From contig CM046867.1 of assembly GCA_025617745.1 (NCBI GenBank), positions 23,877,205-23,941,204 on the forward strand: a stretch of DNA of 64,000 nucleotides. The letters are read 5' to 3'. The number at the start of each line of letters is the position of its first letter. Position 1 is the first letter of the stretch. This DNA is from Heliocidaris erythrogramma. Taxonomy: Eukaryota; Echinodermata; Echinoidea; Camarodonta; Echinometridae. Positions 51,901 through 54,900 of the stretch are shown here, piece by piece. The position numbers and the translations under genes are program-made. The notes under the pieces are model-generated. The model searched no databases and was not told where the DNA came from. It was given only the letters and a program-made list of their open reading frames with translations.

Positions 51901-54900
51901 CATTTCAGAAGTCGACTTCTCAGTCGTTCAGTTCTGATTCTCACGGACAACGTTACTGTGGCGGCATATATCAATCGGCAGGGAGGCACTCGTTCGGTTG
52001 CCTTGAATGCCCTAGCAGCTCAGCTGTGGAGGTGGTGTCGTCGCATGGCAATTACACCTGTGGCCTCTTTCATCCCCGGTCGGGAAAACCTCATTGCGGA
52101 TTTTCTGTCCCGGGGCAGGTATCTTCCATCAGAATGGATGCTCCATCCGGAGGTATTTTGCCGCATTCACAGTTGCCTAGGTCCACTGGAAGTGGATCTA
52201 TTTGCGTCGGTGCTAAATCACCAGCTGCCGAAGTATTGCTCCCGTGTTCGCGATCAGGGAGCTTGGGCTCTCGATGCTTTCTCCCTCAGCTGGGAGTACC
52301 TTCAGGGATTCGCCTTTCCTCCTTTCCAACTGATTCCGCAGGTCTTGCAGAAAATCAGGGAAGATCGGGCGAGGGTGCTTGTAATAGCTCCCTTTTGGCC
52401 CAGGAGGAATTGGTTTCCGGAACTTTTGAGTCTTCTAAGGACTCAACCGTTAATTCTCCCGTTAAGAGCGGATCTGGTGTTACAGCCCCTATCGGGGATT
52501 CTTCACCACAATCCGGAGTCTCTTCATTTGACTGCTTGGCCCCTGTCAGGGAATCCGCAAGACAGTCGGGTCTCTCTGATAGAGCCGCGGACTTTTTAAT
52601 GTCCAGTCGTAGGGTTTCTACTAGGGAAATTTACAATTCCCGTCTCTCGGTCTTTTTCCTTTGGTGCAAAGAGAGAAATCAAACCCCTTCTAAGGCTCCT
52701 ATTGGTTCAATTGCGGATTTCTTAATCTCGTTATTTGACAAAGGGAGATCTATTTCTACTATCCGAGGCTACCGTTCGGCGATCGGGGCCATTCATTCGG
52801 GTTTTTCGGATGGTTCGGGAATTTCCAATTCCCCGCTGCTAAGTGGTTTGATTCGTTCGTTCTTTCTGAAACGACCTTCGTTTTCTAAGTTAGTGCCGTC
52901 TTGGAGTTTGCCTAAGGTCCTGGAGGCCTTGGCGAAGCCCCCTTTTGAACCGTTAGGTGAAGCTTCGCTTCATCATCTTACGGTCAAGACGCTCTTTTTG
53001 GTAGCTATTGCCTCTGGGCAGAGGCGTAGTACTCTTCATGCTCTCTGTCTTACTCCTGGTCATGTTCGCTGGGAGAGAAGAGGTGTTAGGTTGATTCCTA
53101 GGGCTTCTTTCGTTGCCAAGAATCAGACAGCTTCCTCTGGTCCTGTTGAGATTTTTCTTTGTCCGCTTTCTGACTTTTCTTCGGTGCGCGAGGACAAAGT
53201 TTGGTGTCCTGTTAGGGCTCTCAAATGGTATATTGATAAGACTAAGCCTTATCGTAAGGATGATCAGTTGTTCCTGATCACTAGAGAGCCTTTTTCTCCT
53301 GCCTCTCTCGATTCCATTTCTAGATGGATCGTCGAAGCTATTAGGGCCGCTGGCACAGTGGCTCTTTTATCCGACAGCAAGCCTCGTGCTCATGATACTC
53401 GTAGTGTCAGCACTTCTTGGGCTCTGTTTCAAGGTGTGGCGCTGGTTGATATTTTGAAGGCTGCTTATTGGCGTTCGCCCAATTCCTTCATTTCTTGCTA
53501 CCTTAGGGATGTTCCCGCAGGTGAAGCTCTGTTTGCGTCAACCACCTTGAAGGCCGCTGTGTCTTCTTTGTAGTCTTTGGTGTAATCCTATTTCCTTCCG
53601 CTCGAAACATGCCTCCCGGTCTTTGAGTTGGCGTTGGTCTGGCATAATAGGTAGGTATATATGATTTATTGCAGTAAATTTGTAAAATCAGCACTGATTT
53701 TCTTATTTACTATATAAATCTATATACCTACCTATGACCCTCCCTCCTTCCCCGCTCCTTGCAAGCAACATGTTTCTTCTTGGGGTTGCTCGCAAAAGAG
53801 GAAGATGGCCGTAGCGTATTGACGCGCGTGAGTGGCGAAGGGGACAATAGGATTACGGGGGGTGCGCACAATTTTGTGACACATGTGTGATAAATACTCG
53901 AAGGGGTCCCGTAGTCAAGACTACAGGCATAATAGGTAGGTATATAGATTTATATAGTAAATAAGAAAATCAGTGCTGATTTTACAAACTTCTTTTAAAC
54001 CATTCAAAAGGCAAATATTTATTGAATGAAAACTGATTGCACGATTTTATTCAAAAGATAAACTTATTATTGTAATTTTCTGACAGGAAGCAAAAGCATG
54101 ATTAGACATCGTTTTTAGACTATAAAAATCAAGAAAAGCAGTCTACCGCGGGTGGTACGTACGTGGTAATTTGGGGGAAAATTCATTTTACACAGATTGC
54201 TCGTATATCTATTGTTTTTCTCATTTATTGACAACAAAGCATATTATTTTAGCATTTATATATCATATGGCATGTTATACGTCAAATCTGTTGATTTATA
54301 GCTTGTTTTCCTAAGTGATATATATGGATGCATGTACACTAACTTTGTTGCGTGTAACACTAACAGTGTACAGGTGTATGTGCAAAAAAATTAAAATGGC
54401 CGCCGACCTGTCTATAGCGGCCACCTGTCTGTAGCGTCCACTTTTTCCGTTTCCCTTCGGTGGCCGCTATAGACAGGTTTCACTGTAGGTATATAGATTT
54501 ATGTAGTAAATTAGAAAATCAGTGATGATTTTACAATAATTCTGTTTTCTTCTGCAGCGTTTGGGAGAGCTTGGTAGACGAGAGCCGACAACCTTTGAAG
54601 TAGAGAAGCTTCATCCGGACATTGCATCCCTCTGTCTACGTGTGGGTGGGGTTTACTGCCAAACAGTGAAGGATCGGGTTTGTCGCTCCGAGATGGCCAA
54701 ACGGACAGCCAACATGATGAAAGCTGTCCTTACTCTCCAGGTAGAAAGAAAAACAAATTAAAGTAGTACTGTTATAATAATAATAATAATCAATTTATAT
54801 ACCGCAAATTGCAAAATTGCCTTCTAGCGGTCGAAAAGACAAAAGAATGATGAAAGTTGACTAGAAAGAAACCAAATACTTTGCACAACAAATTACATCA

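Larger units (their letters stand above)
47800..53986 (+). mobile_element. Complete DIRS-type tyrosine-recombinase retrotransposon, ~6.2 kb
   Basis: Inverted terminal repeats (47800-47972 and 53796-53986), an internal complementary region (53646-53735) whose centre joins the two outer ends exactly as in a circular junction, and three open frames (Gag-like, RT-RNase H, tyrosine recombinase) with no stops. This is the DIRS architecture: replication through a circle and integration by the recombinase without target duplication; none is seen. Intact frames and near-identical terminal repeats suggest a young copy. It lies inside a pogo-like element within an older DIRS. Confidence 0.93.
46982..54485. 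mobile_element. pogo/Tigger-like DNA element containing an intact DIRS
   Basis: Ends CAGTCAAACCTGTCT and, inverted, CAGTGAAACCTGTCT, each continuing into agcggccacc repeats. Right flank is TA (54486-54487); left flank is TG (46980-46981), probably a mutated TA. Removing it rejoins the DIRS terminal repeat 'aataggtaggtatat'. CAGT-start ends with TA targets fit pogo-type elements (inference). Without the DIRS insert it is about 1.3 kb and encodes no transposase I can recognise. Confidence 0.82.
45200..54534 (+). mobile_element. Old DIRS-type retrotransposon copy, 5' deleted, split by a DNA element
   Basis: Left part (about 45200-46981) matches the 3' third of the intact DIRS copy: end of the RT-RNase H frame, recombinase gene, internal complementary region (46704-46795) and most of the 3' terminal repeat. 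The terminal repeat breaks off at 'ataataggt' (46980) and resumes at 54486 with 'taggtatatagattt', ending at ttttac (54534). A pogo-like element (46982-54485) sits in the break. Everything 5' of the RNase H region is missing. Confidence 0.88.

Noticed and set aside
50715-52598. A long open plus-strand frame overlapping the DIRS RT-RNase H gene
   Set aside because: The Ser-rich translation has no family features, while the overlapping frame carries all RT and RNase H motifs. Only the part from 52599 onward (recombinase) is real.
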